A DNA stretch of 46,609 nt from Candidatus Woesearchaeota archaeon. Lineage in GTDB: Archaea; Nanobdellota; Nanobdellia; SCGC-AAA011-G17; JACQNH01. The number at the start of each line of letters is the position of its first letter. Positions within the stretch are counted from its first letter, which is position 1. The notes beneath the pieces were generated by a model, which was not told the DNA's origin, made no database searches, and saw only the letters and a list, made by a program, of their open reading frames with translations. The translations under genes and the position numbers were made by a program. The stretch is from positions 1 to 46,609 of the forward strand of contig JAHFIJ010000006.1 of assembly GCA_023246445.1 (NCBI GenBank). Reading direction: 5' to 3'. This document shows, one piece after another, positions 37,435-46,609 of this stretch.

Positions 37435-37956
37435 CTACCATTCATTTTTACTTTTGAATCTTTCAATCATAGCATAAACATGTCCATGGGGTGCTCCGGA
37501 AATTAATTTTAATACAGATCTTTTAGCTAATTCAACATTTTTAATCAAGCCAATTATAGTTACGGTTTTACCATAAATTACAATTTTAGTTTCTGTTAAT
37601 TTTTCCAATAACTTTCTTACTTTCCCTTCTTCTCCAATTAATCTTCCTTTAACTCTTCCTTGTTGTTTTTTAGAGCTTCCGGTAAAATCTTTTATATTGA
37701 TAACTTCAGCATTATTCTTTTCATTTAACAATTGCAATGCTTCTTCAGGTGTCAGGCCTCTTCCAATTACAAAAATTATATTCTTTGCTGTATAATTGCT
37801 TAATCCATCTTCAGAACTTATCTCAACTATGCCTTCTTTGGAATCGATCTTTAATTCAACATTTAATTTTTCCTGTAAGCTCTTTTTAAAACTACCTTTT
37901 TGTCCAATCAAAACAGCTACTCTTTCCTTGGGTATTCTTATAATTTCTGAAAACAT
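37435..37956 (-). CDS. KH-domain RNA-binding protein (Pno1/Dim2-like)
   Basis: IRIPKERVAVLIGQKGSFKKSLQ, GRLIGEEGKVRKLLEKLTETKIVIYGKTVTIIG. Confidence 0.85.
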   Translation of the reverse strand: MFSEIIRIPKERVAVLIGQKGSFKKSLQEKLNVELKIDSKEGIVEISSEDGLSNYTAKNIIFVIGRGLTPEEALQLLNEKNNAEVINIKDFTGSSKKQQGRVKGRLIGEEGKVRKLLEKLTETKIVIYGKTVTIIGLIKNVELAKRSVLKLISGAPHGHVYAMIERFKSKNEW

Positions 37957-37990
37957 ATTTTTTCAATTTTTTTCAACTTTATATAACTTC

Positions 37991-38332
37991 TCAAAATCCG
38001 CTGGCTCCCTCTAATCCTTTTAATAAGCCCTTTCTTTTCAGCCAGTTTACCTGATTTAATCTATACTTAAAAATAACATCGCCCTTTTCATCACCACCGA
38101 ATTCCCATGGCTCAATTAATACTAAATCTCCCTCCCTAACCCATAATTTTCTTTTTAATCTTCCTGGTATCCTGCAGTTTCTTGTTTTATCGTCTAAGCA
38201 CCTTACTCTCATTCTTGAGGCTCCTAATCTCTGGTCTACAACACCAAAAGTCTGATTCCCTCTCGGCAGCATTACTCTTGTAAAATCTTCCTGCTCTTCA
38301 CTTTGTTGCCCGTGATGCGGTTTATGTTCCAT
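37991..38332 (-). CDS. Translation initiation factor aIF1A
   Basis: TFGVVDQRLGASRMRVRCLDDKTRNCRIPGRLKRKLWVREGDLVLIEPWEF. Confidence 0.93.
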   Translation of the reverse strand: MEHKPHHGQQSEEQEDFTRVMLPRGNQTFGVVDQRLGASRMRVRCLDDKTRNCRIPGRLKRKLWVREGDLVLIEPWEFGGDEKGDVIFKYRLNQVNWLKRKGLLKGLEGASGF

Positions 38333-38340
38333 TATAAAAA

Positions 38341-38371
38341 TAGTATAAATGTCTGTTTTTAACCCTTTCTA
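38341..38371. repeat. 31-bp direct repeat, copy 1
   Basis: tagtataaatgtctgtttttaaccctttcta, identical to 38792-38822. Confidence 0.9.
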
Positions 38372-38441
38372 ATCTGTAAGTAAACCTTAAAAGTTTACAG
38401 TATAGAAAAACATTTAAACACAAAATATTTAAATTATTATT

Positions 38442-38756
38442 ATGAAAATACCAAGATATTTATTGTATTTTATATTAATACTCTCCGTTATTATAACCTT
38501 GCCGTATATAATTGGTTTAGGGAAGGAAACAATAGGTAAGATAAAGGTGCTAGACTTTGATCAGAATTTTTTCTTCAATATTTTAGTATTGATACCTGCA
38601 TTAATTCCAATTATCTCCTTAATAAAGTTAATAAAAACAAAATCAGGAGAATATGGAAAAGTATTTTCTATACTCATTATATTGAGCATTATAGTAGCGA
38701 TATTAGGTATCCTTGGTGTTTTATTATTTGTTTTATTATTTAGGGGGCCTCATTAA
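38442..38756 (+). CDS. Small multi-TM membrane protein
   Basis: Three or more hydrophobic segments; opposite strand to flanking operon; between 31-bp repeats. Confidence 0.6.
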   Translation: MKIPRYLLYFILILSVIITLPYIIGLGKETIGKIKVLDFDQNFFFNILVLIPALIPIISLIKLIKTKSGEYGKVFSILIILSIIVAILGILGVLLFVLLFRGPH

Positions 38757-38791
38757 CTATAAGCTATATTAAATCTCATCAATTTAGACTT

Positions 38792-38822
38792 TAGTATAAA
38801 TGTCTGTTTTTAACCCTTTCTA
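38792..38822. repeat. 31-bp direct repeat, copy 2
   Basis: Identical to 38341-38371; overlaps 3' end of the minus-strand gene 38810-39121. Confidence 0.9.
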
Positions 38823-39121
38823 CGGAAGCATATAGTTAATCTCGTCAAAACCTTGCTGGTCCATCTGTCCGTCTTATGCACTTGAGAACTCATCTTTAAT
38901 TCCCCATCAAAAGCCTTTCTAAGTTTCCCGGCTATGTCTCTTGCAAACTTTTTGGAATTTAAATATAAATCAATGCCAAATTTTTTTTCTATTTTTTTTG
39001 ATATTTTAACATCTAATCTGCTTTTAATTCTTCTTAAAACATACTCTTCTAATTCTTCATCTCTCGGTCTCAATTGCAGTATTGCTTCAAAATAATCTTT
39101 ATGTTGTGATGATTTGAGCAT
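38810..39121 (-). CDS. NMD3-like C-terminal domain protein
   Basis: DYFEAILQLRPRDEELEEYVL...KMSSQVHKTDRWTSKVLTRLTICFRRKG. Confidence 0.5.
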   Translation of the reverse strand: MLKSSQHKDYFEAILQLRPRDEELEEYVLRRIKSRLDVKISKKIEKKFGIDLYLNSKKFARDIAGKLRKAFDGELKMSSQVHKTDRWTSKVLTRLTICFRRKG

Positions 39122-39389
39122 GTGGAACTCCTTTTATTCTTAAAACATTTTCTTTATCTATCAACCCTAATTTTATGCATAGTTGAACTGATTCTTCACC
39201 AATTGCATTAACATTTTTTGCATTCTTTAAAATCTTTGCAGCTTCGCTTTCATTTAACTTATCCCCTCTGTAAAATCTTTCACTTATATTAATGCTGATT
39301 TTTCCATCATCTAAACTCTTGCCTATTAAATCTTCATCAGAAACTGCAACTATTTCAGAGTATTTATCACGATGAATTTTAACATACAT
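39099..39389 (-). CDS. DUF424-like protein
   Basis: MYVKIHRDKYSEIVAVSDEDLIGKSLDDGKISINISERFYRGDKLNESEAAKILKNAKNVNAIGEESVQLCIKLGLI. Confidence 0.7.
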   Translation of the reverse strand: MYVKIHRDKYSEIVAVSDEDLIGKSLDDGKISINISERFYRGDKLNESEAAKILKNAKNVNAIGEESVQLCIKLGLIDKENVLRIKGVPHAQIITT

Positions 39390-39390
39390 A

Positions 39391-39807
39391 TTAAATCTTC
39401 GCCCTTATTGGATTTTTTGCGCCGCACGCCATGCAATGCATATAGGTTATCCTTCCTTCCTTCCTTAATTTAGTATCCGGCTTCTTGCATACCTTACAAA
39501 TAACAAAATCACTTGCGTATTGTATTAATTTACTATTAATGTTGTCTGCTAATAATTTCCTTCCTAAAACTAATCTTGGTCCGTCTATACTAGCAGGAGT
39601 TGCCAATTCTCTTTGTAAATATTTTAATAAATGTTCTTGCGGTCTGTTAAATATCTCACAAATCTGGTTAAAATTGCTTATTACAGTTTTAGTGCCTTGT
39701 ATCAATAAAGAGGCTTTAGGAATTTCAAATCTTTCCTGTATAGCAGAAACCTTTTTAGGCAAATTTGCTCTAGCTCTTTTCAATAATTCTTCATATTTAA
39801 GTTCCAT
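39391..39807 (-). CDS. Translation initiation factor aIF2 beta (start proposed at 39807)
   Basis: MELKYEELLKRARANLPKK...FNRPQEHLLKYLQRELATPASIDGPRLVLGRK; zinc ribbon CKVCKKPDTKL..MHCMACGAKNPIR. Confidence 0.93.
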   Translation of the reverse strand: MELKYEELLKRARANLPKKVSAIQERFEIPKASLLIQGTKTVISNFNQICEIFNRPQEHLLKYLQRELATPASIDGPRLVLGRKLLADNINSKLIQYASDFVICKVCKKPDTKLRKEGRITYMHCMACGAKNPIRAKI

Positions 39808-39859
39808 ATTAAGATCTGTAGTAGTAAGGTTTTTAAAGTATTTGTTCTTAAATAAGGTT

Positions 39860-40156
39860 ATGCAAGAAATTGACATTAATGAATTAAAAAAGGTAATTAA
39901 TAATATTATTTTAATAGATGTAAGAGAAGCAGATGAATTTTCTAATCATATTCCTAAGGCTATAAACAAATCATTAGGTGCTATAATAAGGGATATAGGA
40001 AAATTGGGTGAAGCTTTAATCCCCAAAAATAAAGAAGTTGTCTTATATTGCGGCTCAGGCACTAGATCTTCAATAGCTGCTAAATTCCTGGAAGAAAAAG
40101 GTTGGAATAATATTAAATCTTTAAAGGGTGGTTTCATTGCTTGGATTAATTCTTAA
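39860..40156 (+). CDS. Rhodanese-domain protein (start proposed at 39860)
   Basis: ILIDVREADEFSNHIPKAIN, VVLYCGSGTRSSIAAKFL, GGFIAW. Confidence 0.9.
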   Translation: MQEIDINELKKVINNIILIDVREADEFSNHIPKAINKSLGAIIRDIGKLGEALIPKNKEVVLYCGSGTRSSIAAKFLEEKGWNNIKSLKGGFIAWINS

Positions 40157-40195
40157 ATTATGTAAACCTATTATATCCCATTACATTTACTATTA

Positions 40196-40930
40196 TCAGC
40201 CTATGTATTGCACAAAGCCGGGCTTAGGGTGAAACACCTCTCCTTCTTTTACTAATTCTTTGATTATATTTTCAGTTTGTTCTTCAGACAATTGTGTTTT
40301 TAAGGCAACTTCCATAACTCTAACACCTTTGTCACTTGCGCTTTCAATTACACTCAATACTTTCTGCCTTTCTTTTTCAGTTATTGTGTTTGTTTCTGGT
40401 TTAGTAAAATCTATCTCTTCAATACTATTTGAATTGATTGTTAATTCTTTTATTTTTGGAATAACAATCTCAATTTTGGGTAATTCTGCTTTAACTTGAA
40501 TTGGTTTTATGATTTCTGGTTGCCCATACATTTTAGTTAATTCTATTCTTCTTAATTTCCCCCAGTTAAGATCATCTAAAACTTTTACAATTTCAGGCAA
40601 AACATAGACCTCATTATTAAATAATCTTACTCTTCCGATAACATTTACTAAATTTCCAACGTTTACCCCGCTTAACAGTCTAGTATCATCCCTCCATGCC
40701 TTGACTCTTATTGCTTCGCCAGAGCCGTCATCTAATGTTAAATTTGAGTAGCTTCCATCTTCACTTTTATAAATCAAAACAGTATTTGCAATTATATTCA
40801 CTCTAGATACTTTTAAATTTTTCACATCCAAATGAGGCGTTTCATCAGCATTTTCAGGAGTTATAAACCTGCCAGAAACTAAATCTTTCAGCCATAATTT
40901 ATACGCTGTCGCTCTTTTTAATTCTGCCAT
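40196..40930 (-). CDS. RPA-like OB-fold protein with C-terminal winged helix
   Basis: RVNIIANTVLIYKSEDGSYSNLTLDDGSGEAIRVKAW...GNLVNVIGRVRLFNNEVYVLPEIVKVLDDLNW. Confidence 0.8.
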   Translation of the reverse strand: MAELKRATAYKLWLKDLVSGRFITPENADETPHLDVKNLKVSRVNIIANTVLIYKSEDGSYSNLTLDDGSGEAIRVKAWRDDTRLLSGVNVGNLVNVIGRVRLFNNEVYVLPEIVKVLDDLNWGKLRRIELTKMYGQPEIIKPIQVKAELPKIEIVIPKIKELTINSNSIEEIDFTKPETNTITEKERQKVLSVIESASDKGVRVMEVALKTQLSEEQTENIIKELVKEGEVFHPKPGFVQYIG

Positions 40931-40931
40931 T

Positions 40932-43900
40932 TTAAATTCTGCTTACAAACCCTTTTTTTGGTTCATATAATTCCCCCTCTTTTTTCAATTTTTCAATTAA
41001 ATCATAAACTTCTGTTTCACTTATATTTTTTTTATTTGCTTCTTCTACTATATCCCCAACAGCTAATGTTTTTCCACGGTTTTCACTTAAATTAACTATT
41101 ATCTCTCTTAAATTAACTATTCTACTTCTTGTTGATGCTGTGATACCTGTGCTAAGCATATCAATATCAATCTTTCCTGTTGCTGGATCAATCCCAACCT
41201 GCTCTAAACATGCAGTCATGATATTTATTGATCTCTGAGCATCCTTTGAAGTTACCTTTTTGGCTAATCTTACTCTTGCACTTGCCTCAGCCAGCCTTAC
41301 CATTGCTTCCAGCTGCCTTGCAGATATTGGTATTGGTTTCACTCCCTCATCTCCAGTGCTGCCAGAATTTCTTAAGTCTACATAAAATTTTTTTATTACA
41401 CTAATTGCTTTGTCAGTTAATACTGGTTTGCATTTTTGTCTTGCATAAGAAACCAATTTTTTCATAAAATCCGTGGGTATTTCTGGTTTAGATCTTTCTA
41501 CATTTCTCATAGTTTCTAAAACATGTGTAGCTATCTTTTCATCCTTGTCTCTGCTTGGTAAATCTCTTACAGGAAAAATTAAATCAAATCTGTTAAGCAA
41601 TGCCGGCGGTAAATTTATTTGCGCAGCAATTGATTGATACGGATCAAATCTTCCAAATTTAGGATTGGCTGCAGATAATAAAGTTGTCTCTGCTCTCAAA
41701 ACCGCCTGAATATTCGCCTTTGCTATAGACACTTGTTCATTTGCTAAAACTTCATGTAGCGCACTTGTATCTTCAGTAGAAATTTTATCTAACTCATCAA
41801 TCATTGCATAACCGCCATTTGCTAAAACTAAAGTTCCAGCTTCTAAAGCCCATCCCTTTAAGAATTCATCTTTTACTACACTAGCGGTATTATGCACAAC
41901 AACACCATTTACTAAGAAGTTATGGGAATTGCTTACCGTTAAATCATAAACGAAATCATAGTCAGGTTTAATAATCTCTATGTTTTCGATTTTATCCCAA
42001 AAAATGTCAGACTGGCTTAAAATTTTTAAAGAATCAACTTTTTCCAAATTTTTAAATATGGCTTTATTTAAAAAATTTCTGCTATAACCTGGTCTTTTCC
42101 AAGAAGCTGATTTGCAGCCTATTTTCCCTCTCGAATTTAATCTAATTTCTCTTTTAACTGCGCTCATAAAATAATCCATATAAGGGATCACATCAGTATT
42201 TGTGCTATCCTTCTCTATCATTTTATTTAACTTTTCTTTCTTTAAGGGATGTTTAAAGTTTATATTGTCTCTAAATCTAATCAAATTATCTTTTCCGTAA
42301 ATAGTTAATACATGCTTATCATACTTGGATTTTATCTTGGCATTTGGAGAAAGATTTATTTTCCCAATAACACCATATCTTAATAAAACAAGATTTAATT
42401 TTTCTATCATTTTTTTGCTTGTTGAACTAATTTCCAGAGATGATCTACCTTTCTCTCTTAAAACAGCACTTCCACAATCAAAATACCCGCTTATAAACGA
42501 AGAAACAAGTTCATTTGGTAAGTTTAATAATATAGGGCTCATATCTATTTTAGGAGATAACGAAATTCCTAATTTATTCAAAATTTCAGCAACAATATAG
42601 GATGAAAATTCCAATGAATTAGATCTCTTTTCTGATTTCTCACTTGAAACATAACACTTCACTCCAAATAATTCAAATGATAAACGCTCAAATTCTTTTA
42701 ATAAGAAACCACTATCACTTGAAAATTTAATAGAATTTTTACTTTTTGATAAGTCTCCAGCAATTAAACCAGCAAAATATAGCAGATCTTTGTTTAAGAA
42801 TTGTGGGATTTTAATCTTATGCTCCTTATAGAGTGATAAGCCTTCAACAAAATTAGTAATTTTCCCTTCATCTATTTTTAATATTGTTAATATCTTTCTA
42901 AGATTATTTAAATTTATATTTCCTTTTGCTCCATTTTTTGTCCAGTTGTGATATAAGTTATTTTCATTAAAGCAAAGTTTCCTGGCTAGTTCTCTTTTAT
43001 TGCAGGTTTTTAGAATATTTTTTAAAAAAGGTTTTACTCCGAAAACAGTTGCGTTTCTTGAGATCAAAGATATAGTCGGAACTTTATAATCGCTTTTTAC
43101 ATTAATCTGGCGGGCTGTAGCAATATAGTCCCCAATACCAAAGTATTTTGATTTTTTCCATCCAACCCCCTTTTTATTAATAGTAAATAGTTTAGTATTC
43201 TTCGTTAAAGTAATTTTTTTACCACTTGCAAGCTTTATTGAAACAATTTTTTTAGGTGCTTTCAACTTCCAAAAATCTTCAATGGTTTCACTTTTAACTT
43301 TAAGATTATTATCCAACACATATACTCTTTCATTATCTAAACTTTCCGATCTCCAAATGCCTTTACAATACTTCTCAGAATTATTTTTTAGTTTATTTTC
43401 AACCTCTTCTTTTATTTCTACTATAGATCCTGGATTTTTTAAGATTAAAGAGTCAGGAGCCACACAAAGACCAGCAGCACTTGATCCACGCCCTGCAACA
43501 TATCTGGCCTTAGGCGCAATTTTGGACATAGCTAATAATAAAGTGCTTTTGGCGCTTCCAGGATCTCCAACTAATAATATATGCATATTCCCTCTTGTCT
43601 TTGTTCCATCTTTTTTTTCTTTTTTAACACCCCCCATTAATTGCAATATTAAAGCATCTTTTATGTTCTCATGCCCAAAAATAGAAGGTGCAATAGAGTT
43701 TCTCAATTTTTCATAAACATAAGGGTCTTTTGCCAATTCAATAATTTTTTGTTCTTCTTCCTTGTTTATTTCCACATCTTCAAAGGTTTCTTCTATGGCT
43801 TCAACAAAATTTGCATCTACCATTAAATCATATCTTATACTCTGCGCCCCTGTCTTTAGCATTATTGGAACTTCTCTTACAACACCATTTACTCTGACTT

Positions 43901-44534
43901 TTGCGCCCGGTGTAGTTTTCTTTTCTAATTTTGGCTCAACTAAATCTTCTTTTAAGAATATAGACATTCTTTTAGGCTGTGCGCCTCCTTCTAATTTTTC
44001 AGGGACTTCTTCTATTACTAATCTCTGTGCATCAACCAAATCTTTATGTATTAATCTGAAACTCCCTCTCTTCCCACAAGTGCATCTGCTAGGTTCTTTA
44101 AATCTTGTTTCAACCTGTATTATTGATATTGTATTCCCACAGCTTGGGCATTCAAATTTTGCCATTGTAACCTGTGGTCTTACATCAGAGGTTTGCCTTA
44201 CAATTCCATCTAAAGCTACTAACTTATTCAGATGAGAGCTTCTTATATCTCTTATATTTACTCTTTGTGTTTCAGGTAAATTTTCAAATCTAACCTTCAG
44301 GTTTACTTCTTCAGGCACAAATATCTGGGTGATTGCCATCTCCGCTGCCTTTATTGCATTTTCAGGATCATTTAATAATAATTCAGATAATTCAATATTT
44401 AATGCGGATAACACCTTGAAATCTATAATTATTGACCTTTTTCCTTCGGTTAGTATATCTCTCATTTTATTCTCATAATTACCTTGAAAAAATTCTTGAA
44501 ACTGCTCTATTTGTTCTTGAACTTCTATAGCCAT
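40932..44534 (-). CDS. mcm: MCM replicative helicase, interrupted by intein
   Basis: LLVGDPGSAKSTLL, ANGGYAMIDELDKIS, LLNRFDLIFPVRD; host protein interrupted at GRGSSAAGL/TASVV. Confidence 0.95.
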   Translation of the reverse strand: MAIEVQEQIEQFQEFFQGNYENKMRDILTEGKRSIIIDFKVLSALNIELSELLLNDPENAIKAAEMAITQIFVPEEVNLKVRFENLPETQRVNIRDIRSSHLNKLVALDGIVRQTSDVRPQVTMAKFECPSCGNTISIIQVETRFKEPSRCTCGKRGSFRLIHKDLVDAQRLVIEEVPEKLEGGAQPKRMSIFLKEDLVEPKLEKKTTPGAKVRVNGVVREVPIMLKTGAQSIRYDLMVDANFVEAIEETFEDVEINKEEEQKIIELAKDPYVYEKLRNSIAPSIFGHENIKDALILQLMGGVKKEKKDGTKTRGNMHILLVGDPGSAKSTLLLAMSKIAPKARYVAGRGSSAAGLCVAPDSLILKNPGSIVEIKEEVENKLKNNSEKYCKGIWRSESLDNERVYVLDNNLKVKSETIEDFWKLKAPKKIVSIKLASGKKITLTKNTKLFTINKKGVGWKKSKYFGIGDYIATARQINVKSDYKVPTISLISRNATVFGVKPFLKNILKTCNKRELARKLCFNENNLYHNWTKNGAKGNINLNNLRKILTILKIDEGKITNFVEGLSLYKEHKIKIPQFLNKDLLYFAGLIAGDLSKSKNSIKFSSDSGFLLKEFERLSFELFGVKCYVSSEKSEKRSNSLEFSSYIVAEILNKLGISLSPKIDMSPILLNLPNELVSSFISGYFDCGSAVLREKGRSSLEISSTSKKMIEKLNLVLLRYGVIGKINLSPNAKIKSKYDKHVLTIYGKDNLIRFRDNINFKHPLKKEKLNKMIEKDSTNTDVIPYMDYFMSAVKREIRLNSRGKIGCKSASWKRPGYSRNFLNKAIFKNLEKVDSLKILSQSDIFWDKIENIEIIKPDYDFVYDLTVSNSHNFLVNGVVVHNTASVVKDEFLKGWALEAGTLVLANGGYAMIDELDKISTEDTSALHEVLANEQVSIAKANIQAVLRAETTLLSAANPKFGRFDPYQSIAAQINLPPALLNRFDLIFPVRDLPSRDKDEKIATHVLETMRNVERSKPEIPTDFMKKLVSYARQKCKPVLTDKAISVIKKFYVDLRNSGSTGDEGVKPIPISARQLEAMVRLAEASARVRLAKKVTSKDAQRSINIMTACLEQVGIDPATGKIDIDMLSTGITASTRSRIVNLREIIVNLSENRGKTLAVGDIVEEANKKNISETEVYDLIEKLKKEGELYEPKKGFVSRI
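41889..43466 (-). mobile_element. MCM intein (526 aa) with LAGLIDADG-like homing endonuclease domain
   Basis: Starts CVAPDSLIL, ends NSHNFLVNGVVVHN followed by Thr; LLYFAGLIAGDLSK and LVSSFISGYFDCGSAV motifs. Confidence 0.93.
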
Positions 44535-44704
44535 ACTTTATCTCTTCTTTTGATATTTTTAAGTATTGTTTTATTCTATCATCTATAATGTATCACTAAA
44601 ATATAAAACCTTCTGAACCAAAATCGTAAAAACTGCTTTGAAAAATAGGAATATTTCTAATTTACTAAAAAATCCTTCAATAAATTGCCTAAAAAATGAA
44701 AACT

Positions 44705-45253
44705 TTACTTTCCTTTTGTAGCCTTCTTCAATACTACTATTAATTTATCTACTGCCTCATGCAGTTTATCCTCAGATCTAGTTCCAGTGCATACTATCTT
44801 CCCATTGCTGAATAACAGGAAAGTAGCTCTTGTTCCATCTAATTTATACACTAAACCAGGGAATTGTTCAGGCTCATATTCTGTATTGTCTAATGTCATT
44901 GCTAGCTTATTTAGGTTTAAATCCATTCCTATGCTTCCAGAAGCCACCATATTCTGAACTCTTATAATGGGCTTAACTCTAATTTTAATGCCAATCTTTT
45001 CAACATTTTTGATTATATTTTTAACAGATTCTCTTACTTTTAGCATAGATTTAGCACCAGTGCATACAATCTTGCCAGAACTAAAAATTAAAGCGCTTGT
45101 CTTAGGCTCCTTAATCCTCATTACTAATCCAGGAAACTGTTCAGGATTATATTCTGTATTTGGCAAAGTCTCTGCTAATTTTATTAATGGGATATCATGC
45201 TCCAAAGCAGCAGTAGCAACTATATTTTGAATTCTTATCTCTTTCTTAGTCAT
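44705..45253 (-). CDS. tbp: TATA-box binding protein
   Basis: Two direct repeats: IQNIVATAALEHDIPLIKLAETLPNTEYNPEQFPGLVMRIKEPKTSALIFSSGKIVCTGAKS and VQNMVASGSIGMDLNLNKLAMTLDNTEYEPEQFPGLVYKL. Confidence 0.97.
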   Translation of the reverse strand: MTKKEIRIQNIVATAALEHDIPLIKLAETLPNTEYNPEQFPGLVMRIKEPKTSALIFSSGKIVCTGAKSMLKVRESVKNIIKNVEKIGIKIRVKPIIRVQNMVASGSIGMDLNLNKLAMTLDNTEYEPEQFPGLVYKLDGTRATFLLFSNGKIVCTGTRSEDKLHEAVDKLIVVLKKATKGK

Positions 45254-45391
45254 TGTTATCTCCTCAAAATGTTTATTTAAAAACCTTTATAAAGCTATTT
45301 ATAAACACTTGTAGTTACTAAAAAGAAATTAAATCCCTAACAATACACAAGTTAGGCAATATTTATAAATTCTATATTGAGCTTTAGTTTT

Positions 45392-46609
45392 ATGGTTACC
45401 CAACAGGAAACAGAAAAAGAAGTATTAGCCTATTGGGATAAAAATAAAATCTTTGATAAATTAAGAAAAAGAAATTCTAAAAGTAATTCTTTTTCCTTTA
45501 TAGACGGCCCTATAACTGCTAATAATCCAATGGGTGTCCATCATGCATGGGGCAGAACATTAAAGGATTTATACCAAAGATACAAAGCCATGCAGGGCTA
45601 TGATGAAAGGTATCAAAATGGATTTGATTGCCAGGGTTTATGGTTAGAGGTAGAAACAGAAAAAGATCTGGGTTTTAATTCGAAAAGGGATATTGAAAAC
45701 TTTGGATTAGATAAATTCTCTAAAGCCTGTAAACAAAGAGTTGAAAAATTCTCCAAAGTCCAAACCGATCAATCAATTTTGTTGGGTCAATGGATGGATT
45801 GGGGCAATGATTATTTCACAATGTCTGACGAGAATATAGAAGCTATCTGGGATTTCTTAAAAAAATGTCATGAAAAGAAATGGTTGTATAAAGGAAAAAG
45901 AATCTTGCCTTGGTGTGTTAGGTGTGGAACTTCTTCTTCAAAGCACGAAATGTCTGATGATGGTTATGCAGAATTAACACACCCCTCTGTTTATGTTAAA
46001 GCAAAAATAAAAGAAAAAGAAAATGAATTTTTATTAATTTGGACAACTACAGAATGGACTTTATCAAGTAATGTTGCAGCTGCAGTTAATCCCAAAATAA
46101 ATTACGTTAAAGCTAAATTAAATAATGAAATATTTTATTTATCCGAAGCAACAGCAAAGAGATTAGGTAAAGACTATCAAATAATCAAAACTTTAAAAGG
46201 AAAGGACCTAGTTGGTTTGGAATATGAATCCTTCTATCCGGATTTTCCAGTTCAAAAAGGAATCCCACATAAAGTCATTTCTTTTAATGAAGTTGGAGAA
46301 CATGATGGAACCGGGGTTGTTCATATAGCTCCAAATTGCGGTGATGTAGACTATGAGATAGGACAAAAATTAAATCTCAAAATTTTAGATCCAGCTGTAG
46401 ATGAGTTTGGGATTTATAATGAAGGTTACTCCTGGTTAACTGGTAAAAATGTTAAAAAAGTAAAGAAAGAAATTGTAGAAGATTTAACTAAAAGAAATAT
46501 ATTATTTAAAATTGAAAACATTAAGCACAGATACCCAATTTGCTGGCGTTGCAAGGAAGAATTAGTATTTAGGTTGGATTATTCCTGGTTTATTTCCTGT
46601 GATGAAATC
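45392..46609 (+). CDS. ileS: Isoleucyl-tRNA synthetase, partial (runs off right edge)
   Basis: Manual translation MVTQQETEKEVLAYWDKNKIFDKL...SFIDGPITANNPMGVHHAWGRTLKDLYQRYKAMQGYDERYQNGFDCQGLWLEVETEK; open to window end. Confidence 0.9.
   Translation, partial: MVTQQETEKEVLAYWDKNKIFDKLRKRNSKSNSFSFIDGPITANNPMGVHHAWGRTLKDLYQRYKAMQGYDERYQNGFDCQGLWLEVETEKDLGFNSKRDIENFGLDKFSKACKQRVEKFSKVQTDQSILLGQWMDWGNDYFTMSDENIEAIWDFLKKCHEKKWLYKGKRILPWCVRCGTSSSKHEMSDDGYAELTHPSVYVKAKIKEKENEFLLIWTTTEWTLSSNVAAAVNPKINYVKAKLNNEIFYLSEATAKRLGKDYQIIKTLKGKDLVGLEYESFYPDFPVQKGIPHKVISFNEVGEHDGTGVVHIAPNCGDVDYEIGQKLNLKILDPAVDEFGIYNEGYSWLTGKNVKKVKKEIVEDLTKRNILFKIENIKHRYPICWRCKEELVFRLDYSWFISCDEI

Noticed and set aside
1-46609. 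CRISPR array or rRNA operon
   Set aside because: No regularly spaced repeats and no rRNA-like sequence were seen anywhere in the window.

Overview
AT-rich archaeal contig segment. The gene set is typical of a DPANN-type archaeon, probably Pacearchaeota/Woesearchaeota-like (taxonomy is inferred). Core genes: RFC large and small subunits, RPA/SSB, MCM with intein, TBP, Topo VI A/B, TopA, aIF1A, aIF2-beta, SerRS, MetRS, IleRS (partial), PurB, a PurC-PurE fusion, PyrC/PyrD, and three intron-less tRNAs. The accessory highlight is a diversity-generating retroelement (DGR). It has a reverse transcriptase (~12170-13255), a template repeat (12059-12146), and a variable repeat (11672-11759) inside an upstream target gene; 14 of 16 TR/VR mismatches fall at TR adenines. 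A perfect GC-rich hairpin lies just 3' of the VR. A second GC-rich, DGR-target-like gene (16803-17696) sits about 4 kb away with no matching TR in the window, yet shares a 40/41-nt promoter element with the first target. Other notable items: two adjacent minus-strand tRNA genes with non-canonical introns (tRNA-Ile with a T-loop insertion; tRNA-Asn apparently with four introns), a 526-aa MCM intein, a compact type II R-M locus with a hidden zinc-ribbon ORF, a type IIG R-M gene preceded by a 19-bp hairpin, an orphan TaqI-like specificity-domain gene followed by a frameshifted ORF, a small membrane-protein cassette flanked by 31-bp direct repeats, and a Tat-signal, transglycosylase-like ORF at the left edge. 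All calls come from reading the sequence and supplied translations; no searches or folding programs were run.
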